Of a stretch of 64,000 nucleotides of DNA, positions 18,380 to 27,151 are shown in pieces; positions within the stretch are counted from its first letter, which is position 1; the number at the start of each line of letters is the position of its first letter. The notes below the pieces were generated by a model, which saw nothing but the letters and a program-made list of their open reading frames with translations, searched no databases and was not told the DNA's origin. The translations under genes were made by a program, and so were the position numbers. Origin of the DNA: Caballeronia catudaia (GTDB taxonomy: Bacteria > Pseudomonadota > Gammaproteobacteria > Burkholderiales > Burkholderiaceae). Location: positions 113,565-177,564 of the forward strand of contig NZ_FCOF02000013.1 of assembly GCF_001544755.2 (NCBI RefSeq), written 5' to 3'.

Positions 18380-20224
18380 TTAGACGTAGTCCTTGTACTT
18401 GTCGAGCATGCGGACCGGCTTCGCAAGCGCATCACGGCGGAACGGGTCGCCGAGCTCGCGCGTGCACATGATCTCGATGATCGTCGTCTTGCCATGATTC
18501 ATCTGCAGATCGATGGCCTTCTTGAGCGCCGGGCCCACGTCCTCCAGCTTGTCGACGACGATGCCTTCCGCGCCCATCGCTCTCGCAATCTCGGCGAAGC
18601 TCTGGTTGTCGAGCTCGCCCGCGACGAAGCGGCGGTTATAGAAGTCCACCTGATTCTTCTTCTCCGCGCCCCACTGACGGTTATGGAACACGACCGCCGT
18701 CACCGGAATGTTATGGCGCACGCATGTCATGGTTTCCATCAGGCTCATGCCCCACGCGCCATCGCCCGCATACGACACGGCAGGACGATGCGGTGCCGCG
18801 ACCTTCGCGCCGATGATCGTCGGGAACGCATAGCCGCAATTGCCCCAGCTCATCGCCGCGAAGAAGCTGCGCGGCTTGTTGAAGCGCAGATAGCTGTTCG
18901 CGACCGAGTTGATGTTGCCGATATCGGTCGAGACCATCACGTCTTCCGGCATGGCCTTCTCGAGTTCGCGCAACACCTGACGCGGATGCAGATATTGACC
19001 GCCGCTGAAGGGCTTTTCGTTCTTCTGCTCTTCGATCATGTCGAGGCTGTACGGGTCGCGCTCGTGCGTCCAGTCGTCGAGCTCCTTTTCCCACGCGGCC
19101 TTTTCATCGGCGATGGTCTTCGCACGGGCATCTTTCGTCGCGTCGCAGTCGAGCTTGCGATCGGCGAGACGTTGCGTGAGCGCGATGGCGGTCGCCTTCG
19201 CATCGCCGCAAATGCCGACGGAAATCTTCTTCACGAGGCCGAGCATCTTGTGATCCGCATCGATCTGGATGACCTTCGCTTCCTTCGGCCAGTAGTCGAG
19301 GCCGTGCTGCGGCAGCGTGCCGAACGGTCCGAGACGCGAGCCGAGCGCGATCACCACATCGGCCTGGTTCAGCAGCTTCATCGCGGCCTTCGAACCCTGA
19401 TAGCCGAGCGGACCGCACCACAGCGGATGATTCGCCGGGAACGAGTCGTTGTGCAGATAGCTGTTCACGACCGGCGCGCCGAGACGTTCCGCGAGCGCCT
19501 TGCATTCCTCGATCGCGTCGGACATGACCACGCCGCCGCCCGAGATGATGACGGGGAATTTCGCCTGCGCGAGCAGATCGGCCGCTTCGTTGAGACTTTG
19601 ATCGCCGCCGGGGCCGCGATCGAGACGCTGCGGCTTCGGAATCTCGACCTTGACCTGGCCGTAGAAGTAGTCGCGCGGAATGTTGAGCTGCGTCGGGCCC
19701 ATTTCCGACATCGCGCGATCGAAGCAGCGCGCGGTGAATTCGGCCATGCGCGCCGGATGCGTGACGTGGCCCTGATACTTCGTGAATTCCTGGAACATCG
19801 GCAGTTGCTTCGCTTCCTGGAAGCCGCCGAGACCGATGCCCATCGTGCCCGCTTCGGGCGTCACGATCACGACCGGGCTATGCGCCCAGTACGCCGCCGC
19901 GATCGCCGTCACGGCATTGCTGATGCCCGGACCATTCTGACCGATCACGACGCCATGGCGGCCCGACACGCGCGAATAGCCATCGGCCATGTGGCCCGCG
20001 CCCTGTTCGTGCACGACGGGAATCAGGCGGATGCCGGCGGGCGCGAAGATATCCATCGCGTCCATGAACGCCGAACCCATGATGCCGAACATCTCGGTCA
20101 CGCCATTGGCGGCGAGCGTTTCGACGAAGGCTTCGGACGGGGTCATCGCCTGCGGACCGCTGGGCGCGGCATCGGTGGCGGCGAGGGTGGTCTGGGAAGG
20201 ACGTGCTTGGTCGTGCTCGCTCAT
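18380..20224 (-). CDS. xsc: Sulfoacetaldehyde acetyltransferase
   Basis: 614 residues, the expected size. A ThDP-dependent enzyme that takes sulfoacetaldehyde and phosphate to acetyl phosphate and sulfite. The cofactor-activating Glu73 lies in VVHEQGAGHMADGYSR, the ThDP-Mg motif GDGAWGMSLMETM is near residue 486, and RQWGAEKKNQVDFYNRRF is a segment typical of Xsc rather than acetolactate synthase. The ATG at 20224 has GGAGACACCTC upstream. Upstream in-frame codons to 20284 cross the operator-like site and are rejected. It is the shared central enzyme for the isethionate, sulfoacetate and probable taurine branches around it. Confidence 0.95.
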   Translation of the reverse strand: MSEHDQARPSQTTLAATDAAPSGPQAMTPSEAFVETLAANGVTEMFGIMGSAFMDAMDIFAPAGIRLIPVVHEQGAGHMADGYSRVSGRHGVVIGQNGPGISNAVTAIAAAYWAHSPVVIVTPEAGTMGIGLGGFQEAKQLPMFQEFTKYQGHVTHPARMAEFTARCFDRAMSEMGPTQLNIPRDYFYGQVKVEIPKPQRLDRGPGGDQSLNEAADLLAQAKFPVIISGGGVVMSDAIEECKALAERLGAPVVNSYLHNDSFPANHPLWCGPLGYQGSKAAMKLLNQADVVIALGSRLGPFGTLPQHGLDYWPKEAKVIQIDADHKMLGLVKKISVGICGDAKATAIALTQRLADRKLDCDATKDARAKTIADEKAAWEKELDDWTHERDPYSLDMIEEQKNEKPFSGGQYLHPRQVLRELEKAMPEDVMVSTDIGNINSVANSYLRFNKPRSFFAAMSWGNCGYAFPTIIGAKVAAPHRPAVSYAGDGAWGMSLMETMTCVRHNIPVTAVVFHNRQWGAEKKNQVDFYNRRFVAGELDNQSFAEIARAMGAEGIVVDKLEDVGPALKKAIDLQMNHGKTTIIEIMCTRELGDPFRRDALAKPVRMLDKYKDYV

Positions 20225-20248
20225 GAGGTGTCTCCGGGTAAAATAAAA

Positions 20249-20265
20249 CGGAACGTTTAGTTCCG
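20249..20265. promoter_or_regulatory. Inverted-repeat operator before xsc
   Basis: CGGAAC-GTTTA-GTTCCG, perfect 6-base arms with a 5-base spacer, 25 bases upstream of the xsc ATG. This is the best copy of the 17-mer found in the island and fits an IclR-type binding site. Confidence 0.65.
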
Positions 20266-20330
20266 GAATATGTATCGTGAACACATCGTAGGGCGAGTCG
20301 ATTTCGTCGTCAACCAGTTTTTCAAATAAA

Positions 20331-20347
20331 CGGAATGAATTGTCTCG
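20331..20347. promoter_or_regulatory. Degenerate second copy of the 17-mer between xsc and iclR
   Basis: CGGAAT-GAATT-GTCTCG lies 107 bases upstream of xsc in the 20225-20439 gap, spaced about 82 bases from the perfect copy. The right arm has two mismatches. Confidence 0.35.
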
Positions 20348-20439
20348 TTAAAAAATGGAATGCTGCGGCGCTTTTCCTCGGCGGACAGCCGGCGGGCCCC
20401 GTGCGGCGGGCTTCCGGCGGGGTTCCGGAAAAAAGGGAG

Positions 20440-21288
20440 TTAACGGGAGGCGGTACGTTGACGCGCCATGAGCGTCAAACCATCGGACGCGTCGATGAGC
20501 GTCGCGAGCTTCACGGCGGTTTCGCGCAGTTGCGGTACGGCCTGGAGCAGTTCGTTCAGGTTCGCGCGGGCCGTCGGCGCGTGCGCGGCGAGGCACGCGA
20601 GCACGCGCCCGCTCGTGGCGTCGATGATGGGCACCGCGACCGCCACCATGCCGAGCACGAACTCTTCGTTGTCGATGCCGATGCCGCGCGCGGCGAGCCG
20701 GTCGAGTTCGGCTTCGAGCAACGCCGGATCGGTCAGCGTGCGATTCGTCTTTTTCGTGAGCGCGAGGCGGCCGAGTATCTGCCGGCGCTCGGCGAGCGGC
20801 ATCTGCGAGAGAAACAGCTTGCCGCTCGCGGTGCAGTGCAGCGGCACGCGCATGCCCGCCTGCATGTGTAGACGCAGTGGTTCGTCCGTCTCGACGCGCT
20901 CGATGTAGAGGACGGTGTCGCCATCGAGCGCGGTGAGGTTGCAGCTTTCGCCGGTCACATCGACGAGCGAACGCAGAATCGAGCGGCACGCGCGCGTGAA
21001 TGAATTGTTCGCGAGCGTCGCGAGTGCGAGCTGGGCGGCGCGCGGACCGAGCGCGATGCCGCGGTCGGCGCCGCGCGAGTCAGGCATGTGCGTGACGTAG
21101 CCCTGCGCTTCCAGCGAGTCGATCAGGCGCAGCAGCGTCGCCTTCGGGATGCGCACGCGCGCCGCGAGTTGCGACAGCGTATAGGCGTGGCCGGCTGCGG
21201 CCAGTTGTTCGAGCACGGCGAGCGGACGAAGCGTCCGCGCTTCATCGCCGGCATGCTCGGCCGGCTCGAGGAGATTGGTGTCGCGCAT
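20440..21288 (-). CDS. IclR-family regulator
   Basis: 282 residues. Helix-turn-helix at about residues 38-62 (LSQLAARVRIPKATLLRLIDSL) and an effector domain with GESCNLTALDGDTVLYIERVE and PLHCTASGKLFLSQMP. It is more divergent from the other three IclR proteins of the island than they are from each other, especially at the C-terminus, which ends in a 20-residue tail. It stands upstream of xsc on the same strand with a 215-base gap that contains the 17-mer, and its own start is 11 bases from another copy. Control of xsc-pta is a fair inference. Confidence 0.87.
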   Translation of the reverse strand: MRDTNLLEPAEHAGDEARTLRPLAVLEQLAAAGHAYTLSQLAARVRIPKATLLRLIDSLEAQGYVTHMPDSRGADRGIALGPRAAQLALATLANNSFTRACRSILRSLVDVTGESCNLTALDGDTVLYIERVETDEPLRLHMQAGMRVPLHCTASGKLFLSQMPLAERRQILGRLALTKKTNRTLTDPALLEAELDRLAARGIGIDNEEFVLGMVAVAVPIIDATSGRVLACLAAHAPTARANLNELLQAVPQLRETAVKLATLIDASDGLTLMARQRTASR

Positions 21289-21298
21289 GAACCGAAAT

Positions 21299-21315
21299 CG
21301 GAACGATTGGTTTCA
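21299..21315. promoter_or_regulatory. Operator-like 17-mer before the IclR gene at 20440-21288
   Basis: CGGAAC-GATTG-GTTTCA lies 11 bases upstream of the ATG, a position suited to autoregulation. Confidence 0.45.
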
Positions 21316-21362
21316 GATTACGGCTACTCTACGCGCAAAGCGCGCCCGGATGCCACAATTTT

Positions 21363-21379
21363 CGGAACGTCCGGTTGCA
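21363..21379. promoter_or_regulatory. Second operator-like 17-mer before the same IclR gene
   Basis: CGGAAC-GTCCG-GTTGCA lies 75 bases upstream of the ATG, 64 bases from the proximal copy (about six helical turns). It is in the 116-base gap between two iclR genes. Confidence 0.4.
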
Positions 21380-21404
21380 GTTTTAATCGGAACGAGCGTA
21401 ACGT

Positions 21405-22157
21405 TCAGAATGTCTTGCCGAGTTCGGTGGCGGCTTCCTTCAGGCGCGGCACCATTTCCAGCGCGCGCGAGAGCGGCGTGCGCGACACCGGCGCGTGAAC
21501 CGCGATCGCCGCGATGCATGTGCCGTTCGCATCGACGATCGGCGCCGCCGCGCACACGATGCCCTGCACGAATTCCTCGTTGTCGATCGCGACGCCCTTC
21601 TTCGCGATGCGATCGAACTCCGCTTCCAGCATCTCGGTATCGGTGATCGTGTTGGCGGTGTAGCGCTCGAGCTTCATCGCGCGCACGAGCGCGTTGCGTT
21701 CCTCGCGCGGCTGCAACGCGAGCAGCAGCTTGCCGCTCGCGCTGCACCACACGGGCACGTGCGAACCGGGTTTCAGATCGAGGCGCAGCGGCCACGGCGC
21801 CTCCACGCGGTCCAGATACAGCACTTCGTTCTCATGCAGCATCGTCAGATTGCAGGTTTCGCCGAGATCCGAGACGAGCCGTGTGAGGATCGCATGACGC
21901 AACCGCCGCGCGCCCGCGTGCGTCATGACATTGAGGCCGAGCTGGGCGAGCCGCGGGCCCACCACGTACGCATTCTTGTCGCCGGGCTCGCGAATCACGA
22001 GACCGCCCGCTTCGAGCGACGCCAGCATCCGATGCAGCGACGGCTTCGGCATGTCCATGTCCTCCGCCATGTCCGTCAGCGACACGGGATGGCCCGCCTG
22101 AACCAGATATTCGAGCAGCGCGAAAGCTCGTAGCGTGGGCGTGTCGGGCTTGTCCAT
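21405..22157 (-). CDS. IclR-family regulator divergent from the CobS/CobT-like pair
   Basis: 250 residues starting MDKPDTPTLRAF. The helix-turn-helix (LTDMAEDMDMPKPSLHRMLASL) and the effector domain (GETCNLTMLHENEVLYLDRVE, PGSHVPVWCSASGKLLLA, DNEEFVQGIVCAAAPI) are close to those of the regulator at 16463-17293, suggesting local gene duplication. It is divergent from the cobS-like gene with a 158-base gap that holds a 17-mer, so it may control itself and the plus-strand genes. Confidence 0.88.
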   Translation of the reverse strand: MDKPDTPTLRAFALLEYLVQAGHPVSLTDMAEDMDMPKPSLHRMLASLEAGGLVIREPGDKNAYVVGPRLAQLGLNVMTHAGARRLRHAILTRLVSDLGETCNLTMLHENEVLYLDRVEAPWPLRLDLKPGSHVPVWCSASGKLLLALQPREERNALVRAMKLERYTANTITDTEMLEAEFDRIAKKGVAIDNEEFVQGIVCAAAPIVDANGTCIAAIAVHAPVSRTPLSRALEMVPRLKEAATELGKTF

Positions 22158-22240
22158 CGAAATGATTCCATGTGAATTGTTCGAGAGATTCTAAATGAGG
22201 TGCCGATCGGCGCTATATAGGCCGAATAGCCAAAAATAAA

Positions 22241-22257
22241 CGAAATGATTTGTTCCG
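22241..22257. promoter_or_regulatory. Operator-like 17-mer in the divergent iclR/cobS gap
   Basis: CGAAAT-GATTT-GTTCCG lies between the IclR start (22157) and the CobS-like start (22316). The right arm is perfect and the left arm has two mismatches to the best copy. Confidence 0.45.
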
Positions 22258-22315
22258 AAAAACGATAGTTGTTATGCTGGAGCCTCGACGGAACACGAGC
22301 AGGGAGATCAGGGAA

Positions 22316-23302
22316 ATGATGCGCGACACATTGTTGGACGAGCCGGACCGCCAAGTGCCCGTGCGCACGCTTTTTGGAATCGATTCGGATTTGCAGGTGC
22401 CGGCGTTCAGCACGCGCGATCCGCACGTTCCGGAAATCGATGAGGCGTATCGGTTCAATCCCGAGGTCACGCTCGCGATTCTCGCGGGCTTCGCGAACAA
22501 CCGGCGCGTGATGGTTCAGGGATTGCACGGCACCGGAAAATCGACGCACATCGAGCAGGTGGCGGCGCGCCTGAACTGGCCGTGCATGCGCGTGAACCTC
22601 GACGGTCACGTGAGCCGGCTCGATCTCGTCGGCAAAGATGCGATCGTCGTGCGGGACGACGTGCAGGTGACCGAGTTTCAGGAGGGCATCGTGCCGTGGG
22701 CGTTGCAGCGGCCCGTGGCGCTCGTCTTCGACGAATACGACGCCGGCCGTCCCGACGTGATGTTCGTGATCCAGCGGATTCTGGAACGCGACGGCAGCTT
22801 CACGCTGCTCGACCAGAACCGCGTGATCCGGCCGCATCGTTTTTTTCGCCTGTTCGCGACGACCAACACCATCGGTCTCGGAAACCTGAACGGCATGTAT
22901 CACGGCACGCAGATGTTGAATCACGCGCAGATCGACCGCTGGAACGTCGTCGCGACGCTCAACTATCTGTCGCGCGAGGAAGAGGCGCGCATCGTGCTGG
23001 CGCGCGTGCCGCAACTCGATCACGACGCGGGCCGCGCGCTCGTCGATTCGATGGTCGGCATGGCGGGATTCACGCGGCGCGGTTTTCAGGCGGGCGATCT
23101 GTCGACGCTGATGTCGCCGCGCACCGTCATCAGCTGGGCCGAGAACTGCGAGGTCTTCCGCGATCCGAAGCTCGCGCTGCGTCTCACTTTCCTGAACAAA
23201 TGCGATGAAGCGGAACGGCCGATCGTCGCGGAATATTTCCAGCGCGCGTTCGGCGAGGAACTGGATACGCCGTCGCAATGGCACGACGAGACGGCAAAAT
23301 GA
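22316..23302 (+). CDS. CobS-like AAA+ ATPase (MoxR superfamily)
   Basis: 328 residues from the ATG at 22316, preceded by AGGGAG; an upstream ATG at 22274 would add 14 residues and lacks such a site. Walker A is GLHGTGKST (residues 69-77) and Walker B is ALVFDEYDAG (about 135-144), followed by FATTNTIG and QIDRW. These match CobS, the ATPase of the aerobic cobaltochelatase CobNST. No cobN or other cobalamin gene is near, so it is an orphan pair with the next gene. The role here is not known; MoxR/VWA pairs often act as metal-insertion or assembly chaperones. Confidence 0.85.
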   Translation: MMRDTLLDEPDRQVPVRTLFGIDSDLQVPAFSTRDPHVPEIDEAYRFNPEVTLAILAGFANNRRVMVQGLHGTGKSTHIEQVAARLNWPCMRVNLDGHVSRLDLVGKDAIVVRDDVQVTEFQEGIVPWALQRPVALVFDEYDAGRPDVMFVIQRILERDGSFTLLDQNRVIRPHRFFRLFATTNTIGLGNLNGMYHGTQMLNHAQIDRWNVVATLNYLSREEEARIVLARVPQLDHDAGRALVDSMVGMAGFTRRGFQAGDLSTLMSPRTVISWAENCEVFRDPKLALRLTFLNKCDEAERPIVAEYFQRAFGEELDTPSQWHDETAK

Positions 23303-25029
23303 GCGGCTCGCGTGAACTCGCGCGGCGCGATGCGCTGTGTGCGGCGACCGTGCGGGCGCTGACCGGCGACGAAGCGTTGCACTATCGTGGCGGCAGGCTG
23401 TATCGGCACTTGCGGCCGGTGCCGATGCACGCGCCGCACTTGCGCGGCGATCGCAGGGACGAAGAGGACTTCGCGTCGACACGCGGCGCGGCCGATGCGT
23501 CCGCGCTGCGCATCGTGTATTCGGACGCCGCGCTGCATCGCGCGCTCGCGCCTGATGACGCCGTCGAGCGCATGATTTTCGACATGCTCGAACAGTTGCG
23601 TTGCGAAACGCGCGTGCCCGCCGGCATGGCAGGCGTGAGGCGCAATGTGCGGCATCGCTTCGATGCGTGGTCGCTCGCCTGCTACGAGACCGGCGTGCTC
23701 GACAGCGACATCGGTCTGTTGATCTATACGGTCGCGCAAATGGCCGCGTCGCGTCTTTCGGGCCGCGCGGTGCTCGAAGAAACGGAAGGGCTCATCGAAG
23801 CGACGCGCGCGGCGCTCGCGCCATCGCTCGGCCATGCGCTCGCCGGCATGCGGCGACATTGCGACGATCAGCGCGCCTATGCCGCGCACGCGCTGGATCT
23901 CGCGCGACAGGTCGGAACAATGATCCGCGACGTGCGCAATGCGTTCGTCGAAAGCCATGCACCGAACGATGACGACGAAGACATTCCGCGCACCATGCTC
24001 GGCACGTGGTTCGATATCGACGACGAAGAAGGCGATATCGAGCGGCTCGCGCTTGCCGCAAGCGGAGACAGCAGCGCGCGCGACGCGTCGGGCGAGGACT
24101 ATCGCGTCTTTATCGCGCGTTACGACAGGACCATTCGCCCGGCTTCGCTGATTCGCGCCGCGTTGCTGCGCGAGTATCGCGAACGTCTCGACGAGGTGAT
24201 CGCCGCGCGGCATATCAACGTGCCGCGTCTCGCGCGCATGTTGCAGGCCGCGATCACGGTGCCGCGGCGCGATGGCTGGTCGTTCGGCGAGGAGGACGGG
24301 CGCATCGACGGCCGGCGGCTCGCGCAAGTTGTGGCGTCGCCGGACGAGCGGCGCGTCTTCAGGCGCGAACGCGAACGGCCGCATGTGGATTGCGCGGTGA
24401 GCTTCCTGCTCGATTGCTCCGGGTCGATGAAGGCGAGCATCGAGCCTGTCGCGGTGATGATCGACGTGCTCGTGCGCGCGCTCGGCATGGCGGGCGTCGC
24501 GACGGAAGTGCTCGGCTTCACCACGGGCGCATGGAACGGCGGGCGCCCGAAGCTCGACTGGCTCGCGAAGGGCAGGCCGCGCCATCCGGGCAGGCTCAAC
24601 GAAGCGTGCCACATGATTTTCAAGGAAGGCGATGCGAGCTGGCGCGCGGCGCGTGGCGATATCGCGGCGCTGTTCAAGGCCGATCTGTTTCGCGAGGGCA
24701 TCGACGGTGAAGCGGTCGATTGGGCCTGCTCTCGTTTGATTGCGCGTGATGATGCGAGACGCATTCTCGTCGTGATTTCCGATGGCAGCCCGATGGACAG
24801 CGCCACCGCGCAGGCCAACGATCCGAACTATCTCGATCAGCATTTGCGCGAAGTCGTCGCAAAGCATGAGGCGGCGCGCAGGGTGGAGGTGCTCGGGCTC
24901 GGCGTCGGGCTCGATCTGAGCCCGTACTATCGGCATCACTTCGCGGTGGATCTGTCCGTGCCGCCCGACATGACGCTGTTCGCGAAGCTCGCCGCATGGC
25001 TCGGCGCGCGGCGCAGGGGCCGCGTTTAG
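23299..25029 (+). CDS. CobT-like protein with C-terminal VWA domain
   Basis: 576 residues from the ATG that overlaps the CobS-like stop (ATGA). The middle is acidic (NDDDEDIP and DIDDEEGDIE, about residues 219-245), as in CobT. The C-terminal third is a von Willebrand A domain with a complete MIDAS motif, DCSGSMK starting at residue 372, and VISDGSPMDS later. CobT works with CobS in cobalt insertion. Here, with no other cobalamin genes, the pair lies between an IclR gene and the probable taurine genes, so the client is unclear. No signal peptide or membrane segment is seen. Confidence 0.83.
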   Translation: MSGSRELARRDALCAATVRALTGDEALHYRGGRLYRHLRPVPMHAPHLRGDRRDEEDFASTRGAADASALRIVYSDAALHRALAPDDAVERMIFDMLEQLRCETRVPAGMAGVRRNVRHRFDAWSLACYETGVLDSDIGLLIYTVAQMAASRLSGRAVLEETEGLIEATRAALAPSLGHALAGMRRHCDDQRAYAAHALDLARQVGTMIRDVRNAFVESHAPNDDDEDIPRTMLGTWFDIDDEEGDIERLALAASGDSSARDASGEDYRVFIARYDRTIRPASLIRAALLREYRERLDEVIAARHINVPRLARMLQAAITVPRRDGWSFGEEDGRIDGRRLAQVVASPDERRVFRRERERPHVDCAVSFLLDCSGSMKASIEPVAVMIDVLVRALGMAGVATEVLGFTTGAWNGGRPKLDWLAKGRPRHPGRLNEACHMIFKEGDASWRAARGDIAALFKADLFREGIDGEAVDWACSRLIARDDARRILVVISDGSPMDSATAQANDPNYLDQHLREVVAKHEAARRVEVLGLGVGLDLSPYYRHHFAVDLSVPPDMTLFAKLAAWLGARRRGRV

Positions 25030-25180
25030 CGCGCGATTCGATCGACATTGGAATTAAGTGCCGAGCTAACTTGCGTTCGCCGGCCGCCCGGGCACGCCCT
25101 TTCGCACCGTCCAGCCACCCCCTTGGAGCCATCGAAAGTTCCCGACTGGTACTAAGCCGCCGTCTCCTTTGGATGCAGTA

Positions 25181-25195
25181 TGGAATCAAATTCCA
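25181..25195. promoter_or_regulatory. Palindromic IclR-box-like site before the FAD oxidoreductase
   Basis: TGGAAT-CAA-ATTCCA, perfect 6-base arms around 3 bases. It has the size and ends of the E. coli IclR box (TGGAAATNATTTCCA). It lies 12 bases before the preferred GTG start, immediately ahead of the AAGGAG ribosome site. The preceding gap from 25030 also contains CTGGTACTAAG at 25146, a possible MocR-type half site. Confidence 0.55.
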
Positions 25196-25206
25196 AGGAG
25201 ACATCG

Positions 25207-26640
25207 GTGGCTACTCTCGATTACGTTGCGCCGGCCCTGCAGGGCGCGTGCGCCCCCTATGATCCGCTCTACGACCCGCTCGTCTCGCGCATCGGCCCGC
25301 AGCCGATGGACTACGCGCCCACCTACTGGGTCGCGACCGCAGGCGATCCGCCCGAAGACGACGGACCCTTGCCCGGCGATGCCGATGTCGACGTGCTGAT
25401 CGTCGGCTCGGGATTCACCGGCCTTTCCACCGCGCTCTTTCTCGCCCGCGAGCATGGCATCCGCGCAACCATCGTCGATGCGAATCGCACCGCCTGGGGC
25501 TGCACGAGCCGCAACGGCGGGCAAGGGCAGAACGCGAGCGGACGCCTCTATCGCTCGCAGTGGATCGAGCGCTGGGGCAAGAAGACGGCGCTCGAACTCG
25601 ACGCCGAAATCCGCGAAGGCTTCGATACCTTCAAGCGGCTGATCGGCGAATTCAATTGCGATCCGCAGCCGGGCGGTCATCTCTACATCGCGCATCGCGA
25701 GCGCAAGATGGATTTCCTCGCGAATGAATGCAAGGTCATGCGCGATGTCTTCGGCTACGACACGCGCATGCTGAGCGCGAAGGAAGTCGCGCAATCGTAT
25801 GTCGACGATCGCGAAAGCTGCGGTGCGCTGCTCGAACCCGATGGCATCGGCGTGCATCCGCTCAAGCTCGCGTTCGGCTATATGCGCATGGCGCGCTCGC
25901 TCGGCGTGAAGGTGCATACGGGCACGCCCGTGCAGGGCGTCGAAACGATTCGCGGCGTGCATCACGTGAAGACGCCGCGCGGCGTGATCCGCGCGAAGGC
26001 CGTTGCGTTCGCGACGGGCGGCTATACGCGCAACGACATGCATCGCGCGCTCTCCGCGAAGATCATGCCGATTCTTTCGAACTCGCTCGTCACGCGGCCA
26101 CTCACGCAAGAGGAGATCGCATCGACCGGTTTCCGTACGCGCCAGGTCATCACCGATACGCGCACGCTGCGCTTCTACTATCGCCTGTTGCCGGATAACC
26201 GCGTGCAGATCGGCAGCCGCAGCGCGATCACGGGCGCGGATGCCGCGAATCCCCGGCATATGGAGGTGCTCATCGAAGGATTGCATCGCAAGTTTCCTTC
26301 CTTGAAAGGCATCCGCATCGACTACTCGTGGTGGGGCTGGGTCGATGTCAGTCACGACATGATGCCGCGCGTCGCGCAGCCCGATCCGCAGCAAAGCATC
26401 TTCTACGCGGTGGGTTACGGCGGCAACGGCGTGTCGTTCTCCGCGCATGCGGGACGGCGCATGGCCGAGCGCATCGCGGGCAAATGGCAGCACGCGCGCG
26501 ACGGGCTGCCGATCTACGACTCCGCGCTCGAATATCCGAACGTGATGGGCGTGGTCCGCTGGAAGGGCTTCGCGCCGTTCCGTCGCGTGGGTCAACGGTT
26601 TCTGTATCACAAGTATCTGGCGCAGGACGAGAAGCGCTGA
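25207..26640 (+). CDS. FAD-dependent oxidoreductase (DAO family), candidate taurine dehydrogenase large subunit
   Basis: 477 residues from GTG 25207, chosen because AAGGAG lies six bases upstream; an ATG at 25180 overlaps the palindrome and lacks a ribosome site. A GxGxxG FAD motif occurs in VLIVGSGFTGLSTALFLA (about residues 64-80), followed by SRNGGQGQNASG and the C-terminal FYAVGYGGNGVSFS. This is the PuuB/DadA-like amine oxidoreductase layout. It is followed by a small NTF2-like gene and an amino-acid permease inside a sulfonate island, which suggests TauY, releasing sulfoacetaldehyde from taurine for Xsc. Other amines such as putrescine remain possible. Confidence 0.72.
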   Translation: MATLDYVAPALQGACAPYDPLYDPLVSRIGPQPMDYAPTYWVATAGDPPEDDGPLPGDADVDVLIVGSGFTGLSTALFLAREHGIRATIVDANRTAWGCTSRNGGQGQNASGRLYRSQWIERWGKKTALELDAEIREGFDTFKRLIGEFNCDPQPGGHLYIAHRERKMDFLANECKVMRDVFGYDTRMLSAKEVAQSYVDDRESCGALLEPDGIGVHPLKLAFGYMRMARSLGVKVHTGTPVQGVETIRGVHHVKTPRGVIRAKAVAFATGGYTRNDMHRALSAKIMPILSNSLVTRPLTQEEIASTGFRTRQVITDTRTLRFYYRLLPDNRVQIGSRSAITGADAANPRHMEVLIEGLHRKFPSLKGIRIDYSWWGWVDVSHDMMPRVAQPDPQQSIFYAVGYGGNGVSFSAHAGRRMAERIAGKWQHARDGLPIYDSALEYPNVMGVVRWKGFAPFRRVGQRFLYHKYLAQDEKR

Positions 26641-26672
26641 TCCCTTTCACAACGCACTGCAAACATCGACCT

Positions 26673-27062
26673 ATGAGCACTCAAACGAATCAGGACTACC
26701 TTCGCCTGCTGCAAACATTCAACGATGCGTGGAACCGCCACGATATCGATGCGCTGATGAACTGCATGGCGGACGAATGCGTCTTTCACGGCGTGGCCGG
26801 CCCCGATGCGCTGGGCCGCACCTTCGAAGGCCGCGATGAAGTGCGCAAAGGCTTCACGCTCGCATGGGAGACGTTCCCCGATGCATCGTGGAATGACGGC
26901 GAGCATTTCGTGAGCGGCGAGCGCGGCGTATCGGAATCGACGTTTCGCGGCACGAAGGCCGACGGCTCGCGCATCGAAGCGCGCATGGTCGACGTCTTCA
27001 CGTTCAGCGACGGCAGGATCGCGGTGAAGAACGCCTATCGCAAAGACCGACCGGCGATCTGA
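26673..27062 (+). CDS. SnoaL/NTF2-like small protein, candidate taurine dehydrogenase small subunit
   Basis: 129 residues. The sequence has the NTF2-like cone-fold pattern: an N-terminal helix (YLRLLQTFNDAWNRHDIDALM), an FHG segment, TFEGRDEVRKGF, and a C-terminal strand pair MVDVFTFSDGRI. It lies 32 bases after the FAD oxidoreductase and 89 bases before a permease. Pairing of a small protein with an FAD protein in a sulfonate cluster recalls TauX/TauY, but the assignment is inference; many NTF2-like proteins have unrelated roles. Confidence 0.7.
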   Translation: MSTQTNQDYLRLLQTFNDAWNRHDIDALMNCMADECVFHGVAGPDALGRTFEGRDEVRKGFTLAWETFPDASWNDGEHFVSGERGVSESTFRGTKADGSRIEARMVDVFTFSDGRIAVKNAYRKDRPAI

Positions 27063-27151
27063 TCGATGATGGAATGAAAAGCGTCGACCCGCTGGCGATG
27101 GATCAGCGGGCGAGCGCCAACTCGACACAAGCACATCAGGAAGGAGACGAC

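Noticed and set aside
17315..20260. 981-codon plus-strand frame opposite pta and xsc
   Set aside because: Long only because GC-rich codons lack stops on the opposite strand; no recognisable domain, while pta and xsc motifs are unambiguous.
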